A stretch of DNA of 64,000 bases from Methylobacterium sp. 17Sr1-1 (GTDB lineage: Bacteria; Pseudomonadota; Alphaproteobacteria; Rhizobiales; Beijerinckiaceae): positions 87,001 through 151,000 of the forward strand of contig NZ_CP029552.1 in NCBI RefSeq assembly GCF_003173775.1, in the 5' to 3' direction. Both the position numbers and the translations under genes were made by a program. Under the pieces are notes generated by a model. It ran no database searches. It had not been told where the DNA came from and was given only the letters and a program-made list of their open reading frames with translations. Below are positions 17,520-26,413 of the stretch, piece by piece; the stretch's first letter is position 1, and the number at the start of each line of letters is the position of its first letter.

Positions 17520-18830
17520 TCACAACCCGGTCGGGAAGGTCTCGCTCTCGCCGGACCGGATCTCTCCGGCCTGCAACGGCGTGACGGCGCGCGTCTCCTC
17601 GAGCCAGACATAGGCGTCGAACTGCTCGGGCAGCACGGCCTCGAAATAGTGGCTCTGCAGCTCCGTGCGTGGGCGGTAGACGACGCCGATCGCCCGCTCG
17701 CGGCGCGGCGCGGTCCAGGCCTCCCGCAGCGCGCCTGCCCCCGGCTCGCGCAGGTCGAGGAAGGCGCGCGGCAGGCCCGCCTCCCGGAACAACGCCTCGT
17801 GGCTGTCGTCCCGGACCGGCCGGACGGTCATCACCTGCATCGGCTCGTCCCAGTCGTCGGCCGCCGCCACCGTGCCGCGGTCGGTCCCGAAGCCGACGAG
17901 AACCGCCTCGTCGCCGTAGGCCGTCTTGGCGAGTTCGCCGATGTTGAACTCGCCCTCCCAGCCCATCGCGGTCGCGCCCGCGTGGCCGATATGCGAGTTG
18001 TGGGCCCAGACGACCGCCTTGCGACCGCCCGCCATCAGGTGCCGGAGCGTGTCGAACATGTGCCGGTCGCGGATGTTCCAGGATTCGACGGAGCCGCGGT
18101 ACATGATGCGGTAGTACTGCTCGGCGGCGCGCACGATGCGGGCGTTCTGCGCCGCATCGAGGTAGGCATCCGGATCCTGAGCCGCGTAGGCGAGCTGCTT
18201 CTCCTGGAGGTCGTGCAGGATGCCGGTGACCGCGTCCTCGCAGGGGTGCTTGGCGCCGAACATCACCTCGCGGCCGTAGCGTTCGGGCTTGGCGTGCCAG
18301 GGCGAGAGGCAGCCGTAGCGGTCGCGGGCCTGGCGCGCCGCGGCAGGATCGACCCGGTCGAGGTAGTCGAGCACGGCCGCCATCGAGGCGCCGAGGCTGT
18401 AGACGTCGAGACCGCGGAAGCGGACCTGATCCGCCGCCTCTCGCCCCGCATTGAAGGCGCGCAGCCCACGCGCGAGGTCCAGGATCTCGCGGTTGCGCCA
18501 CATCCAGGTGGGGAAGCGGGCGAAGGTCTCGTCCGGGTACGGCGTGTCGGCCCGGTGGCGGAGATAGCGGTCGATCCTCGCCGCGTCCGGCCAGTCGGCT
18601 TCGACCGCGACGACGCGGAAGCCGTGGCGCGCGACGAGGCGCTGCGTGATGGCGGCTCTGGCCCGGTAGAACTCGGAGGTGCCGTGGGTGGCCTCACCCA
18701 GGAGCACGACCCGGGCCTGCGCGAACCGGTCGGCGAAGGCGGCGAAGTCGGGATCCTCCACCTCCGGCAACGGCACGAGCCGCTCCCGCAGGAGCGGCGT
18801 GATCCGGGTCCGGGCCACCGAGACGACCAT
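17520..18830 (-). CDS. Erythromycin-esterase-family protein
   Basis: 436 residues of the erythromycin esterase (Ere/SucC-like) family, whose characterised members hydrolyse the macrolide lactone. Signatures are LLGEATHGTSEFYRAR near residue 40 (catalytic glutamate and histidine), VVAVEADWPDAARIDRY, and the distal VVWAHNSHIGHA. It is the last gene of a minus-strand operon behind an esterase, a PQQ sugar dehydrogenase and a DUF2231 protein. Most environmental members have not been shown to give macrolide resistance, and the context here is metabolic or stress-related, so resistance should not be assumed. A GGAA stretch lies upstream of the ATG. Confidence 0.9.
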   Translation of the reverse strand: MVVSVARTRITPLLRERLVPLPEVEDPDFAAFADRFAQARVVLLGEATHGTSEFYRARAAITQRLVARHGFRVVAVEADWPDAARIDRYLRHRADTPYPDETFARFPTWMWRNREILDLARGLRAFNAGREAADQVRFRGLDVYSLGASMAAVLDYLDRVDPAAARQARDRYGCLSPWHAKPERYGREVMFGAKHPCEDAVTGILHDLQEKQLAYAAQDPDAYLDAAQNARIVRAAEQYYRIMYRGSVESWNIRDRHMFDTLRHLMAGGRKAVVWAHNSHIGHAGATAMGWEGEFNIGELAKTAYGDEAVLVGFGTDRGTVAAADDWDEPMQVMTVRPVRDDSHEALFREAGLPRAFLDLREPGAGALREAWTAPRRERAIGVVYRPRTELQSHYFEAVLPEQFDAYVWLEETRAVTPLQAGEIRSGESETFPTGL

Positions 18831-18879
18831 GCCGGCTGTTCCTTTCGTTGACGGGCTGCTCTCGTGAGCCTCCGCGGCC

Positions 18880-19587
18880 TCAGGCCAGGAAGCGGCGGAA
18901 CGCGGCCTCGACGATCGCCGTCGGGACCACGTGGCCGCCGCTGAACGGGTGGTAGGCGACATCGTAGCCCGACTGCGCCAGCACCGTCGCCAGGCGGTCG
19001 CCGCAGCGCTCGAAGGGCAGGACCGGATCCTGTCGCCCGTGCGAGATGAAGAGGCGGGGGGCGCCCTTCCGGCGCGCCGGCGCAGCGAAGCCGGGCGAGA
19101 AGGCGAGGACGTCCCGGACGAGGTCGCCGTTGGCGAGGCCGAGCGAGAGCGCGTAGGAAGCGCCGTCCGAGAAGCCCCCGACGGCGATGCGCCGAGGATC
19201 GACGGACACCTGCGCGAAGACCCGGGCCAGGGCCGCGTCGAGGAAATCGATGTCCGGCCCGTAGGCGTGCTGGATGACGTCCCAGGTCGCCCCGCGCGAA
19301 TCGGGTGCCAGCACCGCCACGGAGTGCTCCTCCGCTGCCGCGGAAACGAGGGGCAGGACGTCCTGTGCCGAAGCTCCGGCCCCGTGCAGCATGATCAGGA
19401 GGGGGACCGGCCGCGTGGCGCCGGCCGGAACGTTGAAGACCCCGTCCCGTCTTCGGCCGAGGCCGAGAGGATGCGTCCCGGCCGCCGCGGGCTCCGCCGG
19501 TCCGTCGCCGGGCCGGGACGCGAGGATCCCCGAGGAATGGGGGTCTGCCTGCTCCATCCGTCTCACCTCCGGATCGGCTGCGGTCAC
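18880..19587 (-). CDS. Phospholipase/carboxylesterase-type alpha/beta hydrolase
   Basis: 235 residues. Alpha/beta hydrolase with LLIMLHGAGASAQD (oxyanion region), nucleophile serine in VGGFSDGASYA, aspartate in HGRQDPVLPF and histidine in SGGHVVP. No signal peptide; the first 45 residues are disordered. The GTG start at 19587 overlaps the stop of the PQQ dehydrogenase by four bases (GTGA), although an internal ATG at 19557 (MEQADPHSSG) is also possible. Part of the DUF2231 / PQQ / esterase operon. Substrate unknown. Confidence 0.85.
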   Translation of the reverse strand: MTAADPEVRRMEQADPHSSGILASRPGDGPAEPAAAGTHPLGLGRRRDGVFNVPAGATRPVPLLIMLHGAGASAQDVLPLVSAAAEEHSVAVLAPDSRGATWDVIQHAYGPDIDFLDAALARVFAQVSVDPRRIAVGGFSDGASYALSLGLANGDLVRDVLAFSPGFAAPARRKGAPRLFISHGRQDPVLPFERCGDRLATVLAQSGYDVAYHPFSGGHVVPTAIVEAAFRRFLA

Positions 19588-20894
19588 GGCCCGGCCGGCG
19601 TCACCCGCCAGACCGTGTTGCCCAGGTCGTCCGCCACGAGGAGCACGCCGCGAGGATCGACCGCGACGCCGACCGGGCGGCCGCGGGCCCGGTTCTCGCG
19701 ATCGAGGAAGCCCGTCACCACGTCCCGGGCCTTGCCGCTCGGCCGCCCGTCGGCGAAAGGCACATAGACGACCTTGTAGCCGTTGAACTCCTGGCGATCC
19801 CAGCTGCCGTGCTCGCCCACGAACGCCCCGCCGCGGAAGTCGGCGCCCAGGCGGTCGGTGCGCGAGAAGGCGAGGCCCAGCGGCGCGACGTGGGAGCTCA
19901 GGGCGTAATCCGGCTTGACGGCGCTCGCCACCAGGTCCGGCTGCGGCGGCTGCACCCGCGGGTCGACGTGCTGGCCCCAGTAGCTGTAGGGCCAGCCGTA
20001 GTAGGCGCCCTCGCGCACGGAGGTGAGGTAGTCCGGCACGAGGTTCGGCCCGATCTCGTCGCGCTCGTTGACGATCGCCCAGAGCCGGCCGGATTGCGGC
20101 TCGAAGTCGAGGCCGGTCGGGTTGCGCAGGCCGCTGGCGAAGGTGCGGTGGGCGCCGGTCGCCCGGTCGATCTCCCAGATCTCGGCCCGGCCGCGCTCGG
20201 CCTCGAGCCCGTGCTCGGTGATGTTGCTGTTCGAGCCGACGCCGACATAGAGCTTGGTCCCGTCGGGGCTCGCGGCGAGCGCCTTGGTCCAGTGGTGGTC
20301 GATCGGGCCCCCCGGCAGGTCGGTGACCTTTATGCCGGGCTCCGTGATCTTCGTGTCGCCCTCGCGGTAGGGGAAGCGCAGCAGCGCGTCGGTGGCCGCG
20401 ACGTAGAGATCCTGGCCGACGAGCGCCACGCCGAACGGCGAGTTGACGTGCTCGAGGAGCACGCTGCGCACCTCCGGGGTCCCGTCGCCGTCGGCGTCGC
20501 GCAGCAGCGTGATGCGGTTGCCGCCCTTGGCGCCGGCGCCGGCGAAGGCCTTGACCCAGCCCATGATCAGGTCCTTCGGCCGCCGCACCGGCTCGACGTT
20601 CGGGCCGTTGGCCTCCACCACCAGCACGTCGCCGTTCGGCAGGACGGAGACTTGGCGCGGATGCGCGAGGCCGGTGGCGAAGGCCTTGACCCGGAAGCCC
20701 TCGGGCACGCTCGGCGTTGCCTCTCCGGACCAGCCGACGGCACGCGCGATGCGCATCGGTGGCAGCAGGTATTGCTGCGGCTCGGGCAGGACCGGATCGG
20801 GGCCGACCTGGCTCTGTGCGTCGAAGGCTTCGTCCTGGCAGCCTGCGAGCAGCAGGGCGAAGCCGACGACGCGTGTGGAAAGGCGCGGGCTCAT
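19584..20894 (-). CDS. PQQ-dependent sugar (sorbosone-type) dehydrogenase, lipoprotein
   Basis: 436 residues. The signal peptide carries a lipobox (ALLLAGC, lipidated cysteine C19), so the enzyme is anchored in the periplasm. The body is a GSDH-type six-bladed beta-propeller: PRQVSVLPNGDVLVVEANG, then WTKALAASPDGTKLYVGVGSNSN, GLRNPTGLDFEPQSGRLW, YGWPYSYWGQHVDPR and GGAFVGEHGSWDR, which together form the PQQ and calcium pocket known for soluble aldose dehydrogenases. It would oxidise a sugar or aldehyde and pass electrons to a cytochrome. It is coupled to genes on both sides by four-base overlaps. The family is firm; the substrate is not. Confidence 0.92.
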   Translation of the reverse strand: MSPRLSTRVVGFALLLAGCQDEAFDAQSQVGPDPVLPEPQQYLLPPMRIARAVGWSGEATPSVPEGFRVKAFATGLAHPRQVSVLPNGDVLVVEANGPNVEPVRRPKDLIMGWVKAFAGAGAKGGNRITLLRDADGDGTPEVRSVLLEHVNSPFGVALVGQDLYVAATDALLRFPYREGDTKITEPGIKVTDLPGGPIDHHWTKALAASPDGTKLYVGVGSNSNITEHGLEAERGRAEIWEIDRATGAHRTFASGLRNPTGLDFEPQSGRLWAIVNERDEIGPNLVPDYLTSVREGAYYGWPYSYWGQHVDPRVQPPQPDLVASAVKPDYALSSHVAPLGLAFSRTDRLGADFRGGAFVGEHGSWDRQEFNGYKVVYVPFADGRPSGKARDVVTGFLDRENRARGRPVGVAVDPRGVLLVADDLGNTVWRVTPAGP

Positions 20895-21385
20895 GAGGCC
20901 ACTCCGACGCGGTGGCGGTAGACCATCGCCCAGCCGAGCCAGCCGGTGACGCACAGGATCAACACCACGGCGCCCGAGAGGATCAGCCCGGTCGGCACCA
21001 CCGAGGTCCAGGCGTCGCGGCTGTGCACGAACGCGTTGACCAGCGACAGGCCGAGAACCAGGACGTTGCCGAGCATGTGCGCCCAGGCCGGCTTCTGCGC
21101 CCGCACGCGGCGGTGGCTCAGGAAGTCGGTGAGGCCGGCGAGCGCCGCCAGCACCCCGAAGACCAGCCCGGCGGCGAGCAGCCAGGCGGAGAAGTTCGCC
21201 CATTGCATGTCGGCGGTGCGCCAATAGGCGAGATCGGTGGCGAAGGCCCCGACGAAGCAGACGATCGGGAACGGCACCAGCATCGGGTGAAGCGGATGCC
21301 CGGCGATCTTCGCCGTCGAGGGCGGATTGCCGGGCTCTGGAGCTCGGTCCGTCGCGGCACGGCGGGTCACGGCGCTGTCGGTCAT
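20891..21385 (-). CDS. DUF2231 membrane protein
   Basis: 164 residues with four predicted membrane segments. The DUF2231 hallmark GHPLHPMLVPFPIVCFVGAFATDL is near residue 30, and FLSHRRVRAQKPAWAHMLGNVL follows. First gene of the operon, with GGAGG just before its ATG. In other bacteria this family is often found beside PQQ or haem-dependent oxidoreductases, so a role in electron transfer or cofactor handling is plausible but unproven. Confidence 0.9.
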   Translation of the reverse strand: MTDSAVTRRAATDRAPEPGNPPSTAKIAGHPLHPMLVPFPIVCFVGAFATDLAYWRTADMQWANFSAWLLAAGLVFGVLAALAGLTDFLSHRRVRAQKPAWAHMLGNVLVLGLSLVNAFVHSRDAWTSVVPTGLILSGAVVLILCVTGWLGWAMVYRHRVGVAS

Positions 21386-21417
21386 GAATCCTCCGGGGGA
21401 ATGCGGGCGTGTCGGAC

Positions 21418-21441
21418 AACGTCAGGTCGGGCGGACGTTCC
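21418..21441 (-). promoter_or_regulatory. Weak EcfG-like promoter candidate for the DUF2231 operon
   Basis: Minus-strand GGAAC, 15 bases, CGTT, placed about 33 bases before the DUF2231 start. Both hexamer parts are exact, but the spacer is one base shorter than the usual 16-17, so this is only a candidate. Confidence 0.35.
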
Positions 21442-21494
21442 GGCGCGACCGCACCTCGCGTCGGGGTGTTTCGGTGTCGTGACCGTAACGGGGG

Positions 21495-22655
21495 TCAGCC
21501 GGCGGCCAGCGACGGGCCGGTCGCGGCGGGCGTCGCGGCCGGGCGCGCCGGGGCGGGCCGCCCGAGCTGGGTATCGATGCGCCGGAAGGCGGAGAGCGCC
21601 TGCCCGACGATCTGGTCCATGTTGTAGTAGCGGTAGGTCGCGAGCCGGCCGACGAACCAGACGTCGGGTTCCGCCCGCGCCAGACGCTCGTAGCGCTTGA
21701 AAAGCGCTTGGTTCTCCGGCCGCGGCACGGGATAGTAGGGGTCGCCCTCGGCGCTCGGGTACTCGTAGGTGAGCGAGGTCTTCGGGTGCTCCTGCCCGGT
21801 CAGGTGCTTGTACTCGGTAATGCGGGTATAGGCCTCGGTCTGGGGATAGTTCACCACGGCCACCGGCTGGTGCTGGGCCACATCTCGCGTCACGTGCACG
21901 AAACGCAGGGAGCGATAGGGCAACCGGCCGAAGCGGAAGTCGAAATACTCGTCGATCGGCCCCGTATAGATCACCCGGCGATGCGGGATCACCTCGCGCA
22001 CGTCGCGAAAGTCGGCGTTCGTCATCACGTGGATGTTGGGGTGGTCGAGCATCCGCTCGAACATCCGCGTGTAGCCCTGGGCCGGCATGGCCTGGAACGT
22101 GTCGGTGAAGTAGCGGTCGTCGCGATTGGTGCGGGTCGGCACCCGGGCGGTGACCTGGCGGTCGAGCTCGGAGGGATCGAGCCCCCATTGCTTGCGCGTG
22201 TAGCCGCGGAAGAATTTTTCGTAGAGTTCGCGGCCGATCGCCGACACCACCACGTCCTCGGAGGTCCGGATGTCGGCCACCGGCTCGGCCCGCGCGGCGA
22301 ACCAGGCCTCCAGTTCCTCGGAGGTCAGCGACAGGCCGTAGAGGCGGTTGATCGTGTCGAGGTTGATCGGGATCGGCACCTGCATCCCGTCGACCATCGC
22401 CAGCACCCGGTGCTCGTAGGGGCGCCAGGCGGTGAAGGCCGACAGGTAATCGACGATCGCCTCGGAATTGGTGTGGAAGATGTGCGGCCCGTACTGGTGG
22501 ATCAGCACGCCCGCCTCGTCGAGACGGTCGTAGGCGTTGCCGCCGACATGCGGCCGGCGGTCGACGAGGAGGACGCGCTCGCCGCGCCGACGCGCCAAGC
22601 GCTCGGCCAGCACGCTGCCGGCGAAGCCCGCGCCCACGATCAGCCAATCGTACAT
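21495..22655 (-). CDS. glf: UDP-galactopyranose mutase
   Basis: 386 residues. FAD flavoenzyme converting UDP-galactopyranose to UDP-galactofuranose, the donor for galactofuranose in envelope polysaccharides. The N-terminus MYDWLIVGAGFAGSVLAERL is the dinucleotide fold. Glf-specific blocks include HIFHTN, FFRGYTRKQWG, RDDRYFTDTFQAMPAQGYT, and the C-terminal VGRLATYRYYNMDQIVGQAL. The last 25 residues are alanine- and proline-rich and probably disordered. Downstream partner of the glycosyltransferase gene (34-bp gap). The family assignment is secure. Confidence 0.96.
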   Translation of the reverse strand: MYDWLIVGAGFAGSVLAERLARRRGERVLLVDRRPHVGGNAYDRLDEAGVLIHQYGPHIFHTNSEAIVDYLSAFTAWRPYEHRVLAMVDGMQVPIPINLDTINRLYGLSLTSEELEAWFAARAEPVADIRTSEDVVVSAIGRELYEKFFRGYTRKQWGLDPSELDRQVTARVPTRTNRDDRYFTDTFQAMPAQGYTRMFERMLDHPNIHVMTNADFRDVREVIPHRRVIYTGPIDEYFDFRFGRLPYRSLRFVHVTRDVAQHQPVAVVNYPQTEAYTRITEYKHLTGQEHPKTSLTYEYPSAEGDPYYPVPRPENQALFKRYERLARAEPDVWFVGRLATYRYYNMDQIVGQALSAFRRIDTQLGRPAPARPAATPAATGPSLAAG

Positions 22656-22689
22656 GTCTCGGGACCTTTCGGGTGCAGAAAGAAGGGCA

Positions 22690-24003
22690 TCAGGCCGGGG
22701 TGGGCGTGTGCACCAGGAGAAGCGGAGCCTCATCCTGCCGCAGCCCCTCGCGCAGGAGCGCGTGCATCGCGTCCCAGGTCCGGTCCCAGGAGTTGTGCGC
22801 GAGGTGGCGGTCGACCCGCTCGCGCCAGGCCTCCGGTGGCTCGGCGTGCAGGGCATCGATCGACAGGGCGACGCTCGCCGGCGTCTCGGCGATCGCCACG
22901 AGGCCGGCCTCGCCGTAGTCCCGCAGCACGTCGACGATCGGAGTCGAGATCACGCGCAGACCCGCCGCCAGGAATTCCGGCGTCTTCGTCGGGCTGATGA
23001 ACCGGGTCGCCTCGTTGAGGGCGAACGGCATCAGCCCGAGGTCCCAGTGACGCAGGTAGTCCGGCAGCGCCCCGTAGGGCTTCGGGCCGAGCCAGTGGAT
23101 GTTTTCGCGATGCGGCAGGCTCTCGGGCTCGATCTTCACCACCGGGCCGATCATCACGAAGTGCCAGTCCGGCCTCAAGGAGGCCGTGGCGGCCAGGAGC
23201 TCGCGGTCGAGCCGCTCGTCGATGACGCCGAAGAAGCCGATGCGCGGGTGCGGGATCGCGGCCTGATCGTCCGGGTCCGGCCCCGCCTCCCGCGCCCGGG
23301 CGAAATGCGCCGCATCCACGGAGGACGGGAAGCAGTGGATGGACGGATGCGCCCCGCGCTTGGCCTCGTAGAGGCTGCGTCCGCCGGTGAAGACGAGATC
23401 GGCCTGCGTGAGAAGCTCCGCCTCCTGCGCGACGAGGTCCGGCGACGCGCCGCGGAAGGCCGACAGCTCGTCCATGTTGTCGTAGACGGTGATGTCGCGG
23501 GCGAGCTCCGCCGAGACGCCGAGCGCGGCCGGCGTGTAGTACCAGAACACCCGCGTCTCGCTGTCCCATCTCTGCAGGTAGTCGCGGATCAACCGCGCCT
23601 GGATCCAGTCCGCCGCGTAAATGCGGCTCTGCTCCAGCACCGGCACCGCGACGGCGATACCGGGTGCCACCGCCTCGACCCGCAGCCGGGGCGACTCCGC
23701 CGGTTCGAAGACCGGCTCCTCGATGAAGAGGACGTCGAAATGTCGTGCGGCACGGCTGAGCAGGTGCTGCGGGCGCTGCCAGACGAAGCTCCAGCGCAGG
23801 TGCGAGAAGCAGACCAGGAGCGGGCGGGGCGGCACGTCGACGACGACCATCGAGGAAGGACCGTCGTGATCCTTGGCGTGGGTGTCCTTGGCGTGGGTGT
23901 CCTTGGCGTGAGTGCCCTTGGCCTGGGTCTGGCCGCGGCCATGAGGCATGTTGCGGCTTTGACCGGCCTGGCGTGCGCCATCGATGGCGTGCGAGTCTTT
24001 CAC
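22690..24003 (-). CDS. Glycosyltransferase (GT4-type / group 1)
   Basis: 437 residues. GT-B fold: LLVCFSHLRWSFVWQRPQHLLSR opens the acceptor domain, ITVYDNMDELSAFRGA and FTGGRSLYEAKR lie in the middle, and IGFFGVIDERLDRELL followed by GPKPYGALPDYLRHWDLGLMPF and EFLAAGLRVISTP form the donor domain. It is upstream of glf, so it may transfer galactofuranose or build a galactofuranose-containing glycan. The first 52 residues are an odd polar extension with a short tandem repeat (HAKDT three times). ATG 24003 is the longest start; an internal methionine before VVVDVPP would remove the extension. Confidence 0.88.
   Translation of the reverse strand: MKDSHAIDGARQAGQSRNMPHGRGQTQAKGTHAKDTHAKDTHAKDHDGPSSMVVVDVPPRPLLVCFSHLRWSFVWQRPQHLLSRAARHFDVLFIEEPVFEPAESPRLRVEAVAPGIAVAVPVLEQSRIYAADWIQARLIRDYLQRWDSETRVFWYYTPAALGVSAELARDITVYDNMDELSAFRGASPDLVAQEAELLTQADLVFTGGRSLYEAKRGAHPSIHCFPSSVDAAHFARAREAGPDPDDQAAIPHPRIGFFGVIDERLDRELLAATASLRPDWHFVMIGPVVKIEPESLPHRENIHWLGPKPYGALPDYLRHWDLGLMPFALNEATRFISPTKTPEFLAAGLRVISTPIVDVLRDYGEAGLVAIAETPASVALSIDALHAEPPEAWRERVDRHLAHNSWDRTWDAMHALLREGLRQDEAPLLLVHTPTPA
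23871..23930 (-). repeat. 15-bp tandem repeat inside the glycosyltransferase gene
   Basis: Four adjacent 15-bp units based on CCTTGGCGTGGGTGT on the plus strand (two exact, two degraded). On the coding strand they give repeated Thr-His-Ala-Lys-Asp. Fifteen keeps the frame, so copy changes would alter only the length of a polar N-terminal tail. Confidence 0.8.
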
Positions 24004-24040
24004 ACTCTACCCTTCATGCGAGTGGGCAATCGAACCAACT

Positions 24041-24102
24041 AACGCCGGATATCTTCTGGCGTTCTCGCATTTCTGATTATATTTAACGCCGATAATAGGC
24101 GT
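24041..24102. promoter_or_regulatory. Paired inverted-repeat operators in a divergent promoter region
   Basis: AACGCC-N11-GGCGTT at 24041-24063 and ACGCC-N7-GGCGT at 24086-24102 share the same half-site. They sit in a distinctly AT-rich 200-bp gap between the glycosyltransferase/glf operon and the GH1-RmlD operon. This is the layout expected for one regulator acting on both operons. No regulator gene lies next to them, and protein binding is an inference. Confidence 0.45.
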
Positions 24103-24205
24103 ATGTTAATGTCATGATTTGTGTTTTTGGCAGAGGTCCCGGCCTGGGCGCTGGTTTTTAACTTGTGATAGCCACAGCACAACAGACATGCGACGGCCCG
24201 GAACG

Positions 24206-26413
24206 ATGCCAACGGGAGAGGCTTGTGCAGGTTGCAGAGCGGTCGAGGCGGCGGGACGCGACGGGATGCTGGAACTCTGGGGTGGCATCGAGTGCAGCAT
24301 CGTCCGGGTGGGCGACGCCTGGCGCGACCAGGTCGCCGAGACCGGCCACCGCGACCGCCCGGACGATCTCGACCGCGTCGCGTCCCTCGGCCTCGCCACC
24401 CTGCGCTACCCGGTCCTGTGGGAGTCGGTTGCGCCGGAGGATCCCGATGCCTGCGATTGGGCCTGGCACGACGACAGGCTGGCGCGCTTGACGCGCCTCG
24501 GTCTCGCGCCGATCGTCGGCCTCGTCCACCACGGCAGCGGGCCGCGCACCACGAACCTCCTCGATCCCGGCTTCCCGCACGGGCTCGCCCGGCATGCCGG
24601 GCGCGTCGCCGCGCGCTACCCTTGGATCACCGCCTTCACGCCGGTCAACGAGCCGCTCACCACCGCCCGCTTCGCCGGCCTCTACGGCCACTGGTACCCG
24701 CACGCCCGCAGCGAGGACGCCTTCCTGCGCATGGTGGTCAATCAGTGCCGGGCGACGCTGCTTGCCATGCGGGCGATCCGCGCCGTCACGCCCGCGGCGC
24801 GATTGATCCAGACCGAGGATGTCGGCAAGACCTTCAGCACGCCGGCGCTCGCGGGCCAAGCGGCCTACGAGAACGAGCGGCGCTGGCTCAGCCTCGATCT
24901 CGTCTGCGGCCGGGTCGATCCGGCGCATCCCTGGCACGCGCGCCTGCGCGCCGCCGGGGTCTCGCGGTCGGACCTCGACGACTTCCTCGGCGGCGAGGCC
25001 TGCCCGGACGTGATCGGGGTCAACCACTACCTGACGAGCGAGCGCTACCTCGACGAGGGGCGTGAGGCCTACCCGGCGCATCTCCACGGCGGCAACGGGC
25101 GCTCACTCTACGCCGATGCCGAGGCGGTGCGGATCCGCCACCTCGCCGGGCTCACCGGGCCGAGGGCGCGCCTGACCGAAGTCTGGGAGCGCTACCGGCG
25201 GCCCCTCGCGGTCACGGAGGTGCATCACGGCTGCACGCGCGACGACCAGCTGCGCTGGCTGGCCGCGGTCTGGGACGCGGCCTGGGACCTGCACGAGGCG
25301 GGGGTGCCGGTCCAGGCCGTGACGCTCTGGTCGCTGTTCGGCGCGATGGACTGGAACTCGCTCCTCCTGCGCCGGGACGGCCGTTACGAGCCCGGCGCCT
25401 TCGACATCCGCAGCCCCGAACCACGGCTCACGGCGCTCGGCCGCGCCGCGCAGGACCTCGTGCGGACCGGACGGATGCGCCACCCGGTCCTCGCCGCGCC
25501 GGGCTGGTGGGGCCGGGCCGACCGCTTCTATACCCGGGAGCGGGAAGCGACGGAGAACAGCCTGCCGCCGGCTCCGCACGCCACCGATGCCATTCCGGGT
25601 GCCTGCATCGCCATCCTGGCAGGGATCCGTCCCTACGGCGCGGTGATCGGGCGGATCTGCACGGCGCGCGGCCTCGCGTCCCGCCTCGTCGACGAGGAGG
25701 CGCTCACCACGTTCCTCGCTGAGGGGCGGGCCTGGGCGGTGATCGATGCCACATCCCTGGCCACGGCCGCTTCGGCCAAGCGCTATCCTGGCGGGACCTT
25801 CCGGGCCGACATCCGGGCGGGCGGGCGCGTCGCCGGGCTCTGTGCCCGGGCCAGCCTCCCGCTCCTCGCCTTCTCGTCCGACCTCGTCTTCGACGGCCGG
25901 CTCGGCCGGCCCGCCGTGGAGAGCGACCCCCTGCAGCCGAGCTGTCTCTACGGGATGAGCGAGGCCGAGCGCGAGGCGGGCATCCTGTCGGCACATCCGC
26001 GGGCGCTCATCGCGCGGACCAGCCTGGTCTTCGGCCTCGACGATGGCAGCGACGAGGCCGGACGCATCCTGGCGGATCTCGCCGAGGGATTCAGCCGGAG
26101 CTTCCCGCGGGGGGAGATCGTCTCGCCGACCTACCTGCCCGACCTCGTCCACACCGCCCTCGACCTCCTCATCGACGGCGAGAGCGGTTCCTGGCACCTC
26201 GTCAATGCGGGCGAGCCGAGCCGAGCCGGCTTCGCCGCCAGCCTCGCCCGGGCGACCGGCCTGCCGCGACCCGTCTCGCCGGAGCCGGAAGGCGGGCGCA
26301 ACACCGCGCTCGCCAGCGCCAGGGGCCGGCTGATGCCGCCCCTCGACGACGCGGTCGCGCGCTTCGTTGCGGCCTGCCGCCCGCGCGTCCCGGGGAGGCT
26401 CGCCGCCGAATGA
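24206..26413 (+). CDS. Fusion of a GH1-type glycoside hydrolase with an RmlD-like sugar-nucleotide reductase domain
   Basis: About 735 residues. The first part (LELWGGIECSIVRVGDAWRDQ onward) is a clan GH-A barrel with acid/base glutamate in FTPVNEPLTTARF and a likely nucleophile glutamate in PLAVTEVHHGC. The second part (after about residue 470) resembles dTDP-4-dehydrorhamnose reductase (LLAFSSDLVFDGRLGRPAVE, PTYLPDLVHTALDLLI). Its glycine-rich cofactor motif is degenerate and the YxxxK pair reads YGMSE, so catalysis is doubtful. The start is uncertain: ATGs at 24188, 24206 and 24266 are all in frame. It overlaps the next gene by four bases. Role probably glycan-related, inferred from glf and the glycosyltransferase across the divergent promoter. 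Confidence 0.82.
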   Translation: MPTGEACAGCRAVEAAGRDGMLELWGGIECSIVRVGDAWRDQVAETGHRDRPDDLDRVASLGLATLRYPVLWESVAPEDPDACDWAWHDDRLARLTRLGLAPIVGLVHHGSGPRTTNLLDPGFPHGLARHAGRVAARYPWITAFTPVNEPLTTARFAGLYGHWYPHARSEDAFLRMVVNQCRATLLAMRAIRAVTPAARLIQTEDVGKTFSTPALAGQAAYENERRWLSLDLVCGRVDPAHPWHARLRAAGVSRSDLDDFLGGEACPDVIGVNHYLTSERYLDEGREAYPAHLHGGNGRSLYADAEAVRIRHLAGLTGPRARLTEVWERYRRPLAVTEVHHGCTRDDQLRWLAAVWDAAWDLHEAGVPVQAVTLWSLFGAMDWNSLLLRRDGRYEPGAFDIRSPEPRLTALGRAAQDLVRTGRMRHPVLAAPGWWGRADRFYTREREATENSLPPAPHATDAIPGACIAILAGIRPYGAVIGRICTARGLASRLVDEEALTTFLAEGRAWAVIDATSLATAASAKRYPGGTFRADIRAGGRVAGLCARASLPLLAFSSDLVFDGRLGRPAVESDPLQPSCLYGMSEAEREAGILSAHPRALIARTSLVFGLDDGSDEAGRILADLAEGFSRSFPRGEIVSPTYLPDLVHTALDLLIDGESGSWHLVNAGEPSRAGFAASLARATGLPRPVSPEPEGGRNTALASARGRLMPPLDDAVARFVAACRPRVPGRLAAE

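Noticed and set aside
17520-18830. Acquired macrolide-resistance gene
   Set aside because: The family match is clear, but it is the last gene of a chromosomal-looking operon with no mobile element or other resistance gene nearby, so resistance is not supported.
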